DNA of 64,000 nucleotides from Megasphaera sp. (GCA_022486585.1 JAKVKI010000001.1:1-64000), one strand, 5' to 3'; positions 34,738 to 44,576 are shown, counted from the first letter of the stretch. Numbers and translations are program-made. Notes: generated by a model from the letters alone, not told the origin.

Positions 34738-35985
34738 CTAATTCCCTGCCGGGCCTACGCGGATATCGATACGTAGTGGTCCTGACGTATAGATATTGCT
34801 ATCAGCAATGGCCTTAACGATGATATCTGAACCATTATATGCTCTGATCTTGGAAATAGTATCAAACATTTCCATAGCCGTCAAAGCACCTACATTCCCT
34901 GTCAGGGGATCTGGCAATAACCCTTGCGTACGAGCTGTCTGATTCACGCCATGAAGAAATTGCATAAGCCGCAATTCTGCATTTCCAGCTGTATTGTTCA
35001 AGCGTTCTTCATATACAATATCGCCTTTATGATAGACTAATTTATTATTGTATGTTTCCAAATGGACCAGTGCCGGTTCTCCAAGCATGATATTCCCGGC
35101 TGCAATGACACGGACGAGCTTTGGCATATCTCCTGCCTGTTGCAGTAACTGAACCGTATTATTGAATTCATCTGGCGAAATATATACTAAAATGACCTTA
35201 TCGTCAGTAATGCCTAAATTACGGCAAATGGCTGTGTTGGTCTGCTTCATCATGAAGCTTAATTGTTCTTTTGTCTGTTCCGCACTCATGCCGCCATGAA
35301 TAACGGAGCTGGACAATACTTCACCTACACGGAACAAGACGGTTCCTTCACGAATATTCGTCATAGTTGTATTTAACATATGTATCCGATCGACAAGCTG
35401 ATTTTGTGTCGTTTCCAATTCGTTGATGGTCTGACGCATTTGCTTTTCTGTCGCTTCTAATTTATCAACCTGTTCTTGCTTGCCATTCAGTTCGCTTTGC
35501 TTGCTGTCCAATTGATTTTGTTTTTCACTAATAGCCTGATCATAGGCTACTTGTGCAATAGAAAGCTGGCGGCTCACATCATCATGAGCTGCCTTGGCTT
35601 GCTGCAAGTCATTTTGTGTGGATACGAGTTCCCCATTTGTAGAAACGATGAGTGCATTCTTTTCGTCAAGTTCACTTCCCAAATCACGCGCTTGCTGTAA
35701 TAATTTATCTCGCTGTGCTTCCAGTTCGGCCTTTTGCATTTGTAATTGATGCATGCCAAACAAGGCTATGCGGACATTTTGAGATAATACCGACATGACC
35801 CCTAACGTAACGGCAGCAATGCTTATACCTGTAAGGATAGTAATCAGTATGGACGAATATTTCGGTCGTAAGCCGAATAATTTTATTTTACGTTTACCTA
35901 CACGGGAACCTATTTTATCGCCTAAATAAGCGATAAAACCACCCATGACAGCTAACACGATTAACATGACCCAGCCGAATTCCAT
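34738..35985 (-). CDS. DUF3084 domain membrane protein with coiled coil
   Basis: This 415-residue protein has two N-terminal membrane segments (about 5-22 and 45-68), then a long Gln/Glu/Lys-rich coiled coil (about 78-205) and a C-terminal DUF3084 region (about 210-412). The family is known mostly from Negativicutes and Cyanobacteria, and its function is unknown. The start has GAGGAGG. It lies directly downstream of the LPS transport genes but has its own promoter. A role in the cell envelope is plausible but inferred from position and topology only. Confidence 0.8.
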   Translation of the reverse strand: MEFGWVMLIVLAVMGGFIAYLGDKIGSRVGKRKIKLFGLRPKYSSILITILTGISIAAVTLGVMSVLSQNVRIALFGMHQLQMQKAELEAQRDKLLQQARDLGSELDEKNALIVSTNGELVSTQNDLQQAKAAHDDVSRQLSIAQVAYDQAISEKQNQLDSKQSELNGKQEQVDKLEATEKQMRQTINELETTQNQLVDRIHMLNTTMTNIREGTVLFRVGEVLSSSVIHGGMSAEQTKEQLSFMMKQTNTAICRNLGITDDKVILVYISPDEFNNTVQLLQQAGDMPKLVRVIAAGNIMLGEPALVHLETYNNKLVYHKGDIVYEERLNNTAGNAELRLMQFLHGVNQTARTQGLLPDPLTGNVGALTAMEMFDTISKIRAYNGSDIIVKAIADSNIYTSGPLRIDIRVGPAGN

Positions 35986-36031
35986 ACAGCACCTCCTCTC
36001 ATGTATTCATACTAACAGTAACTATACGATA

Positions 36032-36061
36032 ATTATACGCTATATAGCAAGGCAAATTCAA
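36032..36061 (-). promoter_or_regulatory. Promoter of the DUF3084 gene
   Basis: On the minus strand TTGAAT (plus 36056-36061) and TATAAT (plus 36032-36037) are 18 bases apart, about 45 bases before the start. Confidence 0.55.
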
Positions 36062-36122
36062 TACTTTGACGTACTCCCTGCCAATGATTCCATTCCTTAT
36101 CCTGTCATTTTAAGATACTAAT

Positions 36123-36158
36123 AGAAATAAAAGCTGCCGGCCTGTATGGCAGACAGCT
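36123..36158 (-). terminator. Terminator at the end of the LPS operon
   Basis: AGCTGTCTGCC, ACATA-type loop, GGCCGGCAGCT with two mismatches, then TTTTATTT on the minus strand, five bases past the lptF stop. Confidence 0.65.
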
Positions 36159-36162
36159 ATAT

Positions 36163-37251
36163 TCACTTTGATTTACGATACACTAGAATGATACCGGCAA
36201 TACCGCATATAATATCAGGTAAAAATGCTGCTAAATATGGCGGCACTCTGCCCCCATTCCCTAGTGCATTCCCTAATGTCATAATAGAGTAGTAAATAAA
36301 AATAACAATGACACTGATGCCAAACCCAATAGATGAACTTCCTCGTTGTTTCTGCATACCTAAAGGAGCCCCTACGATAGCACAAACCAAACTAGCCAGC
36401 GGCAGTGCAAACCGATTATACATCTCAACTTTCATCTTATCTGTATTGACGCCATTCTCTTGCAACAATTCTATTTGTTCACGCAATTCACGAATGGTCA
36501 ACTCATCAGGTTTCTTCTGAGAGGCGTTTATTTTATTCGGATTTTGCATAATTGGCAAATATTGTTCAGTAAATTTCATGGATCGAGTCGAATTATCTTG
36601 CACAGATACGTCATAAATAACACCTTCATGCATGACCCACTTCGAACCATTCCAGTCAGCCCGATCTGCTTTTTCAACGCGCATGAGCACATCATTTTCG
36701 AATTCCTGGACAGTAATATCCTTTAATTCTTTGGCATTGGCATCATATTGCCGGGCATACATCAAGCTGGAAATATCGGACCCTTTAATATTTTTAATGA
36801 TAATATGGTCTTGTGTCGTCGGCGCAGCATTATGCTTGATTTCCTCATTGATGATTGTATTGTAGGCATTATTAGCTTTTGGTACAACATATTCGTTAAA
36901 CGCTGTCGCTGCAATAGAAATAAAAAATGCCGCAATAAAAATTGGCATAGCCAGCCGAATAAAATTCTGACCACCAGAACGCATGACAATCATTTCACTA
37001 GAACTAGACAACCTGCCAAACGCCATAAGAGACCCTAACAGGACAGACATAGGGAACGTCACAACGATAATGGACGGCAAGGCCAATATTAAAACGCGAA
37101 ATATTGCCCAAGCGTTCGCTCCGTATTGATTGATCAAGTTAGCTATACGGTATAAGGTCCCAGTGCCAACAAATACAGCGGTAAACGCACAGACACCAAA
37201 TAGAAAGGGACTGATAAATTCTTTAAGTATATACTTATCTAATATTCGCAT
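36163..37251 (-). CDS. lptF: LPS export permease LptF/LptG family
   Basis: This 362-residue YjgP/YjgQ permease has three membrane segments at the N-terminus (about 12-115), a periplasmic domain, and three at the C-terminus (about 275-358). It forms the inner-membrane channel that extracts LPS, driven by LptB. Proteobacteria use a heterodimer of LptF and LptG. Only one such gene is in this cluster, so either it forms a homodimer or a partner is elsewhere. It is the last gene of the LPS run and follows lptB by 15 bases. Confidence 0.88.
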   Translation of the reverse strand: MRILDKYILKEFISPFLFGVCAFTAVFVGTGTLYRIANLINQYGANAWAIFRVLILALPSIIVVTFPMSVLLGSLMAFGRLSSSSEMIVMRSGGQNFIRLAMPIFIAAFFISIAATAFNEYVVPKANNAYNTIINEEIKHNAAPTTQDHIIIKNIKGSDISSLMYARQYDANAKELKDITVQEFENDVLMRVEKADRADWNGSKWVMHEGVIYDVSVQDNSTRSMKFTEQYLPIMQNPNKINASQKKPDELTIRELREQIELLQENGVNTDKMKVEMYNRFALPLASLVCAIVGAPLGMQKQRGSSSIGFGISVIVIFIYYSIMTLGNALGNGGRVPPYLAAFLPDIICGIAGIILVYRKSK

Positions 37252-37266
37252 TCATTTCTCCCTATC

Positions 37267-37986
37267 TTACATTGTGAATTCTTCGCCTAAATAGAACTTA
37301 CGGGCAATGGGATTATTGGCAATCATTTCCGGATTACCTTCTAACAGGATTTTCCCTTCACTCAAAATATACGCCTTATCAACAATACGCAAGGTTTCAC
37401 GTACATTATGGTCCGTAATGAGTACACCCATGCCGCGATTCTTCAAATGGCTGATGATCCCTTGTATGTCATTGACTGCTAATGGATCAATGCCGGCAAA
37501 AGGTTCATCCAACAGTATGAACGCCGGATCCATAACCAAACAGCGGGCAATTTCTACACGGCGGCGTTCACCGCCTGAAAGCTGGATACCCAAACGATGG
37601 CGAAGTTTATCAATAGAAAATTCTTCCATAAGGGCTTCTGCTTTTTCATGACGTTCTTTTTTAGACATTTTTGTCGTTTCCAGCATAGCCAGCAAATTAT
37701 CTTCTACTGTAAGTTTACGAAAAATAGACGCTTCCTGCGGCAAATAACCAATGCCATAGGCAGCCCGTTTATGAATAGGCAGCCCTGTAATATTTCTATT
37801 ATCAATCATGATCGTCCCGCCGTCAGGATGTTCAATACCAACGATCATGTAGAACGTCGTCGTCTTCCCGGCACCGTTAGGTCCTAACAAGCCGACGATC
37901 TGCCCTTGGTCGACATGGATACTGACACCGTCGACGGCATTTTTCTCTTTATAGGTCTTTACCAAGTTATTTGTTTGAATAAACAT
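37267..37986 (-). CDS. lptB: LPS transport ATPase LptB
   Basis: This 239-residue ABC ATPase has Walker A GPNGAGKTTTFYM near 34-46, LSGGERRRVEIARCL near 136 and Walker B FILLDEPFAGIDP. These match the LptB subfamily (LPQEASIFRKLTVEDN). It powers LptFG extraction of LPS from the inner membrane. AAGGAG precedes the start. Confidence 0.95.
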   Translation of the reverse strand: MFIQTNNLVKTYKEKNAVDGVSIHVDQGQIVGLLGPNGAGKTTTFYMIVGIEHPDGGTIMIDNRNITGLPIHKRAAYGIGYLPQEASIFRKLTVEDNLLAMLETTKMSKKERHEKAEALMEEFSIDKLRHRLGIQLSGGERRRVEIARCLVMDPAFILLDEPFAGIDPLAVNDIQGIISHLKNRGMGVLITDHNVRETLRIVDKAYILSEGKILLEGNPEMIANNPIARKFYLGEEFTM

Positions 37987-38010
37987 AAATCTCCTTCAAT
38001 AGTTCCCGCT

Positions 38011-38766
38011 TTATTCGCTGCCCGGTACAATGACGACAGTAGAACGATTCATCGACTGAACAGAATTATCTGCCAATCGGATTTGTACATCATTACCAGT
38101 CAGGGAGTTCCCATTCTGTGTAGCATAGACATCACCAGTCAAATGGATAACACCATCACTGACATTAGGCGTCTGCGTATATACGGCTTTACCAGCATAG
38201 GCTGTCAAGTGATCTGCTGGTGATTCAATATGTACATTACCTGTGCCAACAGCTTTGATCTGTTTGAACCAGGCATCGATATGATCCGCCCATAACTGGG
38301 AGCCTTGGGCTTCTAAATAGCCGTTCCCCGTTACGATACTATAATCTTGATCAAGATAGTACTCCACTTGATCGCCATTCACCTTTTTATCGCCATTAAT
38401 GCCATGGACGCTGCCTGTAGCTATAATGTAATTGCGATTGGTTGAATGAACTTTATTCGCATCTAAATGCATATCCGGCTGTTCAACAACAACATTACCT
38501 TCCATATCGGCTTCAGCACTCTTTAAATTGTATACTGCCTTATTACCGGTCATGGTCGCTTTATCACGTACAATGACAACATTCCCTGTCGCCGTCGCCA
38601 CTTGTGTTTTGCCGTTATATTCCAATTTATCAGCTGTTACGGAAACAGCTGGCTGTGCCGACTGGCTATTCGTTCCTCCATCAGCGGCCATGAGACCGAC
38701 TGCCGGGAAAATGAGGAAACCTAACAATGCGGCCCCTATCCATTTATTTCGCAATTGTCCTGTCAT
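38011..38766 (-). CDS. lptA: LptA/OstA-like periplasmic LPS transport protein
   Basis: This 251-residue protein has an N-terminal signal segment (about 10-28, ending before AADGGTNSQ) and a repetitive beta-strand OstA domain (SVTADKLEYNGKTQVATATGNVVIVRDKATMTG and several similar units). LptA-type proteins form the periplasmic bridge that carries LPS to the outer membrane. It is somewhat longer than E. coli LptA. It lies two bases after lptC. Confidence 0.85.
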   Translation of the reverse strand: MTGQLRNKWIGAALLGFLIFPAVGLMAADGGTNSQSAQPAVSVTADKLEYNGKTQVATATGNVVIVRDKATMTGNKAVYNLKSAEADMEGNVVVEQPDMHLDANKVHSTNRNYIIATGSVHGINGDKKVNGDQVEYYLDQDYSIVTGNGYLEAQGSQLWADHIDAWFKQIKAVGTGNVHIESPADHLTAYAGKAVYTQTPNVSDGVIHLTGDVYATQNGNSLTGNDVQIRLADNSVQSMNRSTVVIVPGSE

Positions 38767-38767
38767 A

Positions 38768-39325
38768 TTATTCTTCTCCCTTTGTTACCTTCGCATGCCC
38801 TGTCAGCACGACCTTATCCAAACTGGAGTTGGTCTCAAATGAATCTGCTTCAAGGCCGGTATTGTCATGACGCTGCATGATGACTTTCCCACCTTTGATC
38901 ATACGCGTATCCATATTATAATACACAGTACCGTCTGTCTGCAACGTGTCACCCTTATCGGTGACCGCATGGACCTGCGGCTGTATCTGAATCAGCTTCT
39001 TCGTTCTATCCAGCGTACCTTTTGGTGACGTAATCGTTGTCTCTGTACCATCGTCATCATAAACAAGTGCTTTTGGATTGTCGAAATAAATAATCTGTGT
39101 ATCTGGATCCAACATGATTTTATCGGCTGTTAATTTCCAAACAAGTTTACCATCTTTCTTTTCTTCCAATTCGGATCCATCAAATTGAACCAGTTTATCC
39201 GGACTTACAGGCATATCATCCGTCTTTTCCGGATTCATAGCGATATACAGCAAGACTGCAAAAGCGATGACGGCAGCACTGATGATTAATGTTTTTTTAT
39301 TGTTCTTCAGGTGTTCCAGTATCAC
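38768..39325 (-). CDS. lptC: LPS export protein LptC
   Basis: This 185-residue protein has one membrane anchor (about 12-30, TLIISAAVIAFAVLLYIAM) and a periplasmic LptC/OstA-like beta domain (LVWKLTADKIMLDPDTQIIYFDNPKALVYDDDG). It receives LPS from LptBFG and passes it to LptA. A longer in-frame ATG exists at 39424, but AGGAGG nine bases before the GTG at 39325 fixes the start, giving a 29-base overlap with the acyltransferase gene. Confidence 0.85.
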   Translation of the reverse strand: MILEHLKNNKKTLIISAAVIAFAVLLYIAMNPEKTDDMPVSPDKLVQFDGSELEEKKDGKLVWKLTADKIMLDPDTQIIYFDNPKALVYDDDGTETTITSPKGTLDRTKKLIQIQPQVHAVTDKGDTLQTDGTVYYNMDTRMIKGGKVIMQRHDNTGLEADSFETNSSLDKVVLTGHAKVTKGEE

Positions 39326-40241
39326 TGCTTTGTGCCTCCTGTTTTTCTTGCTGCAATGCAATAATCTCTTCTGGCGGTGTGCTCCAGCGATGTTGGAACC
39401 AAAGCCATTCTGTCGGATGTTCACGAATAAATTTTTCTGTCAGTGTTGCCATTTTCTGCGTCATCCTGATCACATCGCCGTCTTTATCCCCTGTATCTTC
39501 ATAATACAAGGATTCGCCAATATACACATGATTATGATGCTGTTCATCATGAATGGCAAACATTGGCAAAATAGGCGAACGGAACTTCCGTGCAAAGAGC
39601 GCCGGTCCTTTGGGCGTCGATGCCATCTTGCCTAGAAACATTTGCGGTGCCCCGTGAAAACCGCCATCTTGGTCGGCTAAAAAGCCTAACATTTTTTTTC
39701 GTTTTAACGCCCGGGCTGCTATGACCATTTCATTACCACCACGTGCGAAAATTTCCATACCCATCATCTTGCGATTTTCATTGAGAAAACGTGTTACTGA
39801 CGAATTGGGCTGATTTTTAGCAATAGCTGTCACGGGATATCCAGATAAGGCCATCGCTGCCCCCATCCATTCCCAATTGCCAAAATGGCCGGTTAGTATA
39901 ATAACACCTTTATTTTCCGCTAATGCCGCTTCTAGTCGTTCTGGATTATCCACTGTCACAAATGTAGAAATATTGTCCTTATTCAATTTCGGAGTATAGA
40001 GAATTTCCATCAAAGACTGGCCCAGATTTGCATAAAGGCCGTCCATGATACGCAATGCTTCATTTTTATCGCAGTTCATACCGCGCATAATATGCCATAC
40101 ACCGCGTACATATTGTTTTTTCAGCATTCTCCCTACCAGGGGTCCTAGTTTGCGTCCCAATGAAATGATAGTGGGATAAGAAAGATGGCCGAGCATATTT
40201 CCTATCCCCCGCACAGCATAGTACTGCCACTCATTAAACAC
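39297..40241 (-). CDS. lpxL: Lipid A biosynthesis acyltransferase (LpxL/HtrB family)
   Basis: This 314-residue membrane-bound acyltransferase adds a secondary acyl chain to Kdo2-lipid A. The catalytic HX4E motif is visible as GHFGNWEWMG near 118, with FLADQDGGFHGAPQMFLG near 190 and the terminal EWLWFQHRW. The likely start is GTG with AAAGGAG ten bases upstream. Which acyl position it modifies (LpxL or LpxM type) cannot be told from sequence alone. It is the only late acyltransferase in the cluster. Confidence 0.87.
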   Translation of the reverse strand: MFNEWQYYAVRGIGNMLGHLSYPTIISLGRKLGPLVGRMLKKQYVRGVWHIMRGMNCDKNEALRIMDGLYANLGQSLMEILYTPKLNKDNISTFVTVDNPERLEAALAENKGVIILTGHFGNWEWMGAAMALSGYPVTAIAKNQPNSSVTRFLNENRKMMGMEIFARGGNEMVIAARALKRKKMLGFLADQDGGFHGAPQMFLGKMASTPKGPALFARKFRSPILPMFAIHDEQHHNHVYIGESLYYEDTGDKDGDVIRMTQKMATLTEKFIREHPTEWLWFQHRWSTPPEEIIALQQEKQEAQSSDTGTPEEQ

Positions 40242-40261
40242 AATACAGACGCTCCTTTCTA

Positions 40262-40795
40262 TTATTGAGGTAATACGGATGTTCCCTTCAAATATTGATC
40301 AAGGACAACATTCCATAAATCTTGATTCTTTAAAATATATTCAACGAATTCCCGTAATGCGCCGTGACCGCCATTATATGCTGAAACAAACGCTGCTGCA
40401 CGCCGTGCTTCTTCGCAGGCGTCCAGCGGTGCCGCGCCAAAGCCACAATGTGAAATGAGCTCGACATCATTGAGATCATCACCCATATATGCCACTTCAG
40501 CCATCGTAAGACCAATCGTATTACAAAGTTCTTCCATTGCCGGTAATTTGCGTTCTGCATCTTGGATGACATAATCAATATGAAGATCTTTCGCACGCTG
40601 CTCTACCATCGGAGAGCGCCGTCCGGTTATGAGGGCCGTCTTCAAGCCAGCCGCCCGTACCAGGGATATTCCCATGCCGTCACGGGCAGAGAAGCCTTTC
40701 ATGGCATCACCGGCTGGACTATAGTAAATAATACCGTCTGTAAGAACGCCATCTACATCAAGGGCCAACAGCTTAATATCCGTCAAAAACTTCAT
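40262..40795 (-). CDS. kdsC: 3-deoxy-D-manno-octulosonate 8-phosphate phosphatase
   Basis: This 177-residue HAD phosphatase releases phosphate from Kdo-8-phosphate. The HAD nucleophile motif is LALDVDGVLTDG near 10-21, followed by the loop-2 TGRRS and MGDDLNDVE. It is compact and lacks a cap domain, as KdsC enzymes do. It follows kdsD directly, with no gap. Confidence 0.93.
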   Translation of the reverse strand: MKFLTDIKLLALDVDGVLTDGIIYYSPAGDAMKGFSARDGMGISLVRAAGLKTALITGRRSPMVEQRAKDLHIDYVIQDAERKLPAMEELCNTIGLTMAEVAYMGDDLNDVELISHCGFGAAPLDACEEARRAAAFVSAYNGGHGALREFVEYILKNQDLWNVVLDQYLKGTSVLPQ

Positions 40796-41779
40796 TTATA
40801 CCACTCCCTGCCGCAGTAAATCTGTCAAATGGATCATGCCGACAGCCTTCTGGTCTTTATCGACAACAGGCAGGACAGTAATAGGACGGGGCTGGTTTTT
40901 CTCCATAATATGCAATGCTTCTGCAGCCAGCTTATCACTATCAATGACCCGGGGGCTCTTCGTCATCATCGCATCTACAGGCCATTGCAGGAAATTAGAT
41001 CCTGTTTCCAAACCACGGCGAACATCACCATCCGTGACCAAACCGATGAGTCTGCCTTCTTCATCAACAACAGATACAGCACCTAAGCCTTTTTCTGTCA
41101 TCATAAACAAGGCATCCTGAACAGTGCTGTCTTCTGAAACGACGGGATTTTCTTTGCCTTTATGCATGACATTTTCAACCGTAAGGAGTAATCTGCGTCC
41201 CAAAGCACCACCGGGGTGGAAAATAGCAAACTGTTTCTTAGTAAAATGATGCCCTGACAAAAGTACGACTGCCAAGGCATCGCCTAATGCTAAGGCGACA
41301 GTCGTACTAGTCGTTGGAGCCAGCCCTAACGGGCAGGCTTCTTTTTCTACAGATGCATCGAGTATGATATCAGAATTTTTAGCCAGCGTAGAATTATGAT
41401 TTCCTACCACAGAAATGATCCGGGCGCCGATTCGTTTGATCGATGGCAGGATATTGAGGATTTCCATGGTTTCACCGCTATTGGAAAAAGCCAAAATAAT
41501 ATCATCAGCCGTTACCATGCCTAAATCTCCGTGGATTGCTTCTGCCGGATGAAGGAAAACGGAAGGGGTTCCTGTACTAGACAACGTTGCCGATACTTTG
41601 CGGGCAATATGTCCCGACTTCCCCATACCAGTTACAATGACACGACCTGTAGAATCCATGATCATACGAACTGCATTGACAAAATTTTGATCTAACGTAG
41701 GAATCAGCTTTTCAATACCTTTGGCTTCTTGCTGGAGAACATCCTTTGCTTCTTCTAATATATCCATTTGTATTGTCAC
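40796..41779 (-). CDS. kdsD: Arabinose-5-phosphate isomerase
   Basis: This 327-residue enzyme (KdsD/KpsF) makes D-arabinose 5-phosphate from ribulose 5-phosphate for Kdo synthesis. It has an N-terminal SIS sugar-isomerase domain (about 38-180, VTGMGKSGHIARKVSATLSSTG, FSNSGETME) and two C-terminal CBS domains (about 205-325). Length and layout are typical. It is co-directional with kdsA and kdsC. Confidence 0.93.
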   Translation of the reverse strand: MTIQMDILEEAKDVLQQEAKGIEKLIPTLDQNFVNAVRMIMDSTGRVIVTGMGKSGHIARKVSATLSSTGTPSVFLHPAEAIHGDLGMVTADDIILAFSNSGETMEILNILPSIKRIGARIISVVGNHNSTLAKNSDIILDASVEKEACPLGLAPTTSTTVALALGDALAVVLLSGHHFTKKQFAIFHPGGALGRRLLLTVENVMHKGKENPVVSEDSTVQDALFMMTEKGLGAVSVVDEEGRLIGLVTDGDVRRGLETGSNFLQWPVDAMMTKSPRVIDSDKLAAEALHIMEKNQPRPITVLPVVDKDQKAVGMIHLTDLLRQGVV

Positions 41780-41839
41780 CTTCTATAAGTAGTTATTGAT
41801 CTGGGTTAATAAAAACTCATCACATGTAAAGTAGTGTAA

Positions 41840-42688
41840 TTATGGATTATCTGTAGAAACGCTTTGCTGTGTAATATCGTTAATGGCAATCATATCACGC
41901 AATACTTTTTCTACTTGAGACAAGTATAACATATTTGGGCCATCACAAAGCGCTTCTGCCGGATTATCATGTACTTCCATAAAAACGCCGTCAATACCGG
42001 CACCGGCTGCTGCCCGGGCCAAATTGCCAATAAACTGGCGCTGGCCCGACGATTTGGTTCCAGCACCACCAGGAAGCTGGACACTATGTGTCGCATCAAA
42101 AACAACGGGATACCCAAAACTGCGCATAATAGGAAAACTGCGCATGTCTACAACGAGATTGTGATAGCCCAGGCTGAACCCACGTTCAGTCAACATCAGA
42201 TTTTCATTGCCTGTATGGGACATCTTCTCTAATACATTTTTCATATCTGACGGCGCCATGAACTGCCCCTTTTTGACGCTAACACATTTGCCAGTCTGCG
42301 CAGCTGCTTCCAGCAAATCCGTTTGCCGGCATAAAAATGCTGGTATTTGCAGCACATCCAATACTTCTGCTGCCGGTTCGATCTGTTCAATGGAATGAAC
42401 ATCACTAATGATCGGTACACCTAATTCTTCTTTAATTGATTTCAAGATACGCAAGCCTTCAACAAGGCCTGGGCCACGGAAGGATTGATAGGAAGAACGG
42501 TTTGCTTTATCGTAGGATGCTTTAAAAATATAGGTGACCCCTAGTTTTTCACAAATGCGTTTCATTTCCTGACCAATCTTCAAAATACGGTCATAATCCT
42601 CAATAACGCAGGGACCAGCCATGACAAAAAGCCGTCCATCACCACCGATAGTAGTATTTCCGACTCGCACGGATTTTACTTTATCCAT
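41840..42688 (-). CDS. kdsA: Kdo-8-phosphate synthase
   Basis: This 282-residue enzyme condenses phosphoenolpyruvate with arabinose 5-phosphate. It shows AGPCVIEDYDR near 25, FKASYDKANRSS near 55, PAFLCRQTDLL near 115 and the conserved VFDATHSVQLPG near 195. GGAG lies eight bases before the start. kdsB is three bases upstream. Confidence 0.96.
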   Translation of the reverse strand: MDKVKSVRVGNTTIGGDGRLFVMAGPCVIEDYDRILKIGQEMKRICEKLGVTYIFKASYDKANRSSYQSFRGPGLVEGLRILKSIKEELGVPIISDVHSIEQIEPAAEVLDVLQIPAFLCRQTDLLEAAAQTGKCVSVKKGQFMAPSDMKNVLEKMSHTGNENLMLTERGFSLGYHNLVVDMRSFPIMRSFGYPVVFDATHSVQLPGGAGTKSSGQRQFIGNLARAAAGAGIDGVFMEVHDNPAEALCDGPNMLYLSQVEKVLRDMIAINDITQQSVSTDNP

Positions 42689-42691
42689 TCC

Positions 42692-43429
42692 TTATTCTCC
42701 TTTTTTAGCGAAATATTCCCGAATATGCTTCAAATCATCAGGCGTATCAATGCCGATGAATTCATGCTGGGTCTTAATTACTTTTATCTTATAACCATTT
42801 TCCAAAACTCGCAACTGTTCCAGTGATTCTACTTGTTCTGCCGGCGTCTGTTCCATAGCTGCATAGCGAAGCAGAAAATCACGACGATAGGCATAAATGC
42901 CGATATGCTTATAGGGCTGAATCGTATTATCGAAAGGATGCCGCGGATAAGGAATCAACGAGCGGGAGAAATACATAGCTTCGTCATTTCTATTCATGAC
43001 GACTTTGACAGCTGCCGGATCATTGTATTCTTCTTCTTTTAAAGGTGCTGCTACTGTTGCCATCTGCAACGACGGTTCTGCTTCAAAGGCACGGCACAAA
43101 TCGTCAATGATATCAGGAGCGATCAACGGTTCATCACCTTGAACATTCACAATGACATCAGCATGAGGGAAATGTTCCACTGCTTCGGCCAAGCGGTCTG
43201 TACCATTGGCATGATTTTCTCTGGTCATAACAGCATGTCCGCCAAAAGTAACGACGGCATCGTATACTTTAGGATTATCAACGGCAACGACGACTGCTGC
43301 CAATTTTTTCGCCTGGATTGCTTGTTCATAAACCCGTTGGATCATCGGTTTTCCAGCAATATCAGCTAGTGGCTTGCCTGGAAGACGCGTAGAAGCATAG
43401 CGGGATGGAATAATACAAATAAAATTCAT
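42692..43429 (-). CDS. kdsB: CMP-Kdo synthetase
   Basis: This 245-residue nucleotidyltransferase activates Kdo with CTP. It has IIPSRYASTRLPGKPLADI at the N-terminus, NVQGDEPLI near 95 and the ending IGIDTPDDLKHI. It follows lpxK by three bases and precedes kdsA. Confidence 0.96.
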   Translation of the reverse strand: MNFICIIPSRYASTRLPGKPLADIAGKPMIQRVYEQAIQAKKLAAVVVAVDNPKVYDAVVTFGGHAVMTRENHANGTDRLAEAVEHFPHADVIVNVQGDEPLIAPDIIDDLCRAFEAEPSLQMATVAAPLKEEEYNDPAAVKVVMNRNDEAMYFSRSLIPYPRHPFDNTIQPYKHIGIYAYRRDFLLRYAAMEQTPAEQVESLEQLRVLENGYKIKVIKTQHEFIGIDTPDDLKHIREYFAKKGE

Positions 43430-43432
43430 AAC

Positions 43433-44572
43433 CTATCCTCCTAATACATGACGTAATGTTGCATTGACTACTTCATTTCCCTTAATGATCTCAATCTCTA
43501 TCCCTAAAACATAAAAGGGAATATCTTTTTCTTCTATATATGCTGCCGGTAATTTCACGGCGTCTTTTTCTGTTGTAATGAGGACAGCACCTGCTTGTAC
43601 CGCCTGTGCTGCCAGCTTGTCCATATCTTTATCTGTATACTGATAATGGTCGTCGTAGCGAATGGAATCGACCAGGTGATATCCCATAGCTGTAACGGTA
43701 TGTTCAAAAGAGGCAGGATTGCCAAGCGCTGAAACGGCAATGACAGCCTTTCCTTTAGGCAGGCATTTATCACTTCTGTCAGTACCTGTCATCATATTCC
43801 AATAGTGAAAAGGTATGCACCATTTAGCCTGATGAACTGCTTCAGCAATAGGAGCCTGCTGATTATAACGACGTATCGTATCATATAGCGCCGCCATATC
43901 GCGCCGGCAGCATTGATCTGCTTTAGTTATGATGCATAATCCAGCACGTCTGAGCTGTACCATCGGTTCCCGCAAGATACCTCCTGGTAACACTCTGCCA
44001 TTGCCAAACGGATTTGCTGCATCAATAAGGACTATATCCAAATCACGAGCCAGCTGCCAATGCTGGAATCCATCATCCAGCAAAATAACCTGTGTATGAA
44101 AATCAAACACAGCTCGCCGGGCACTGCGAACACGCTGGCGGCCGACAAGGACCGGTACACCTGGCAGGCTGCGAGCCATGAGATAGGCTTCATCGCCACC
44201 GTCAGCAGCTGTCAAAAATATTTGGCTGCCATCAGACATAAGAGCTGTGTCATTTTCTACGTTAGAACGATACCCCCTGTTAAGCAGGGCTGTACGATAG
44301 CCGCATTGCTGCAATCGCCGGGCCATAAAACACGCCATTGGCGTCTTACCGGTACCGCCTACAGTAATATTTCCTAAACTGATGACTACAGCATCAACAT
44401 GAATCTGTTTTTCTGGATGAGTTTGAAAGGAACGATATTTTTGCGTTACACCCCATCCATATAAAACGGACAGACAATCGAGGAATTGGAGAACCATCCT
44501 GTCCATTAAGGATTTACTATGGCTCTCCATCAAATAGTTGAAATATGCAGCTGCTTTGGTACGAAATGACAT
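43433..44572 (-). CDS. lpxK: Tetraacyldisaccharide 4'-kinase
   Basis: This 379-residue kinase phosphorylates the lipid A precursor. The P-loop is VISLGNITVGGTGKTP near 61-76, with RGYR, LDDGFQHW near 168 and the C-terminal TTEKDAVKLP. An earlier in-frame ATG at 44593 overlaps waaA; GGGGAG eight bases before 44572 supports the shorter form. Confidence 0.94.
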   Translation of the reverse strand: MSFRTKAAAYFNYLMESHSKSLMDRMVLQFLDCLSVLYGWGVTQKYRSFQTHPEKQIHVDAVVISLGNITVGGTGKTPMACFMARRLQQCGYRTALLNRGYRSNVENDTALMSDGSQIFLTAADGGDEAYLMARSLPGVPVLVGRQRVRSARRAVFDFHTQVILLDDGFQHWQLARDLDIVLIDAANPFGNGRVLPGGILREPMVQLRRAGLCIITKADQCCRRDMAALYDTIRRYNQQAPIAEAVHQAKWCIPFHYWNMMTGTDRSDKCLPKGKAVIAVSALGNPASFEHTVTAMGYHLVDSIRYDDHYQYTDKDMDKLAAQAVQAGAVLITTEKDAVKLPAAYIEEKDIPFYVLGIEIEIIKGNEVVNATLRHVLGG

Positions 44573-44576
44573 GATA

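Noticed and set aside
36110-36125. TACTAATAG near the end of lptF
   Set aside because: Only one half of the FapR-type element is present; the other half does not match.
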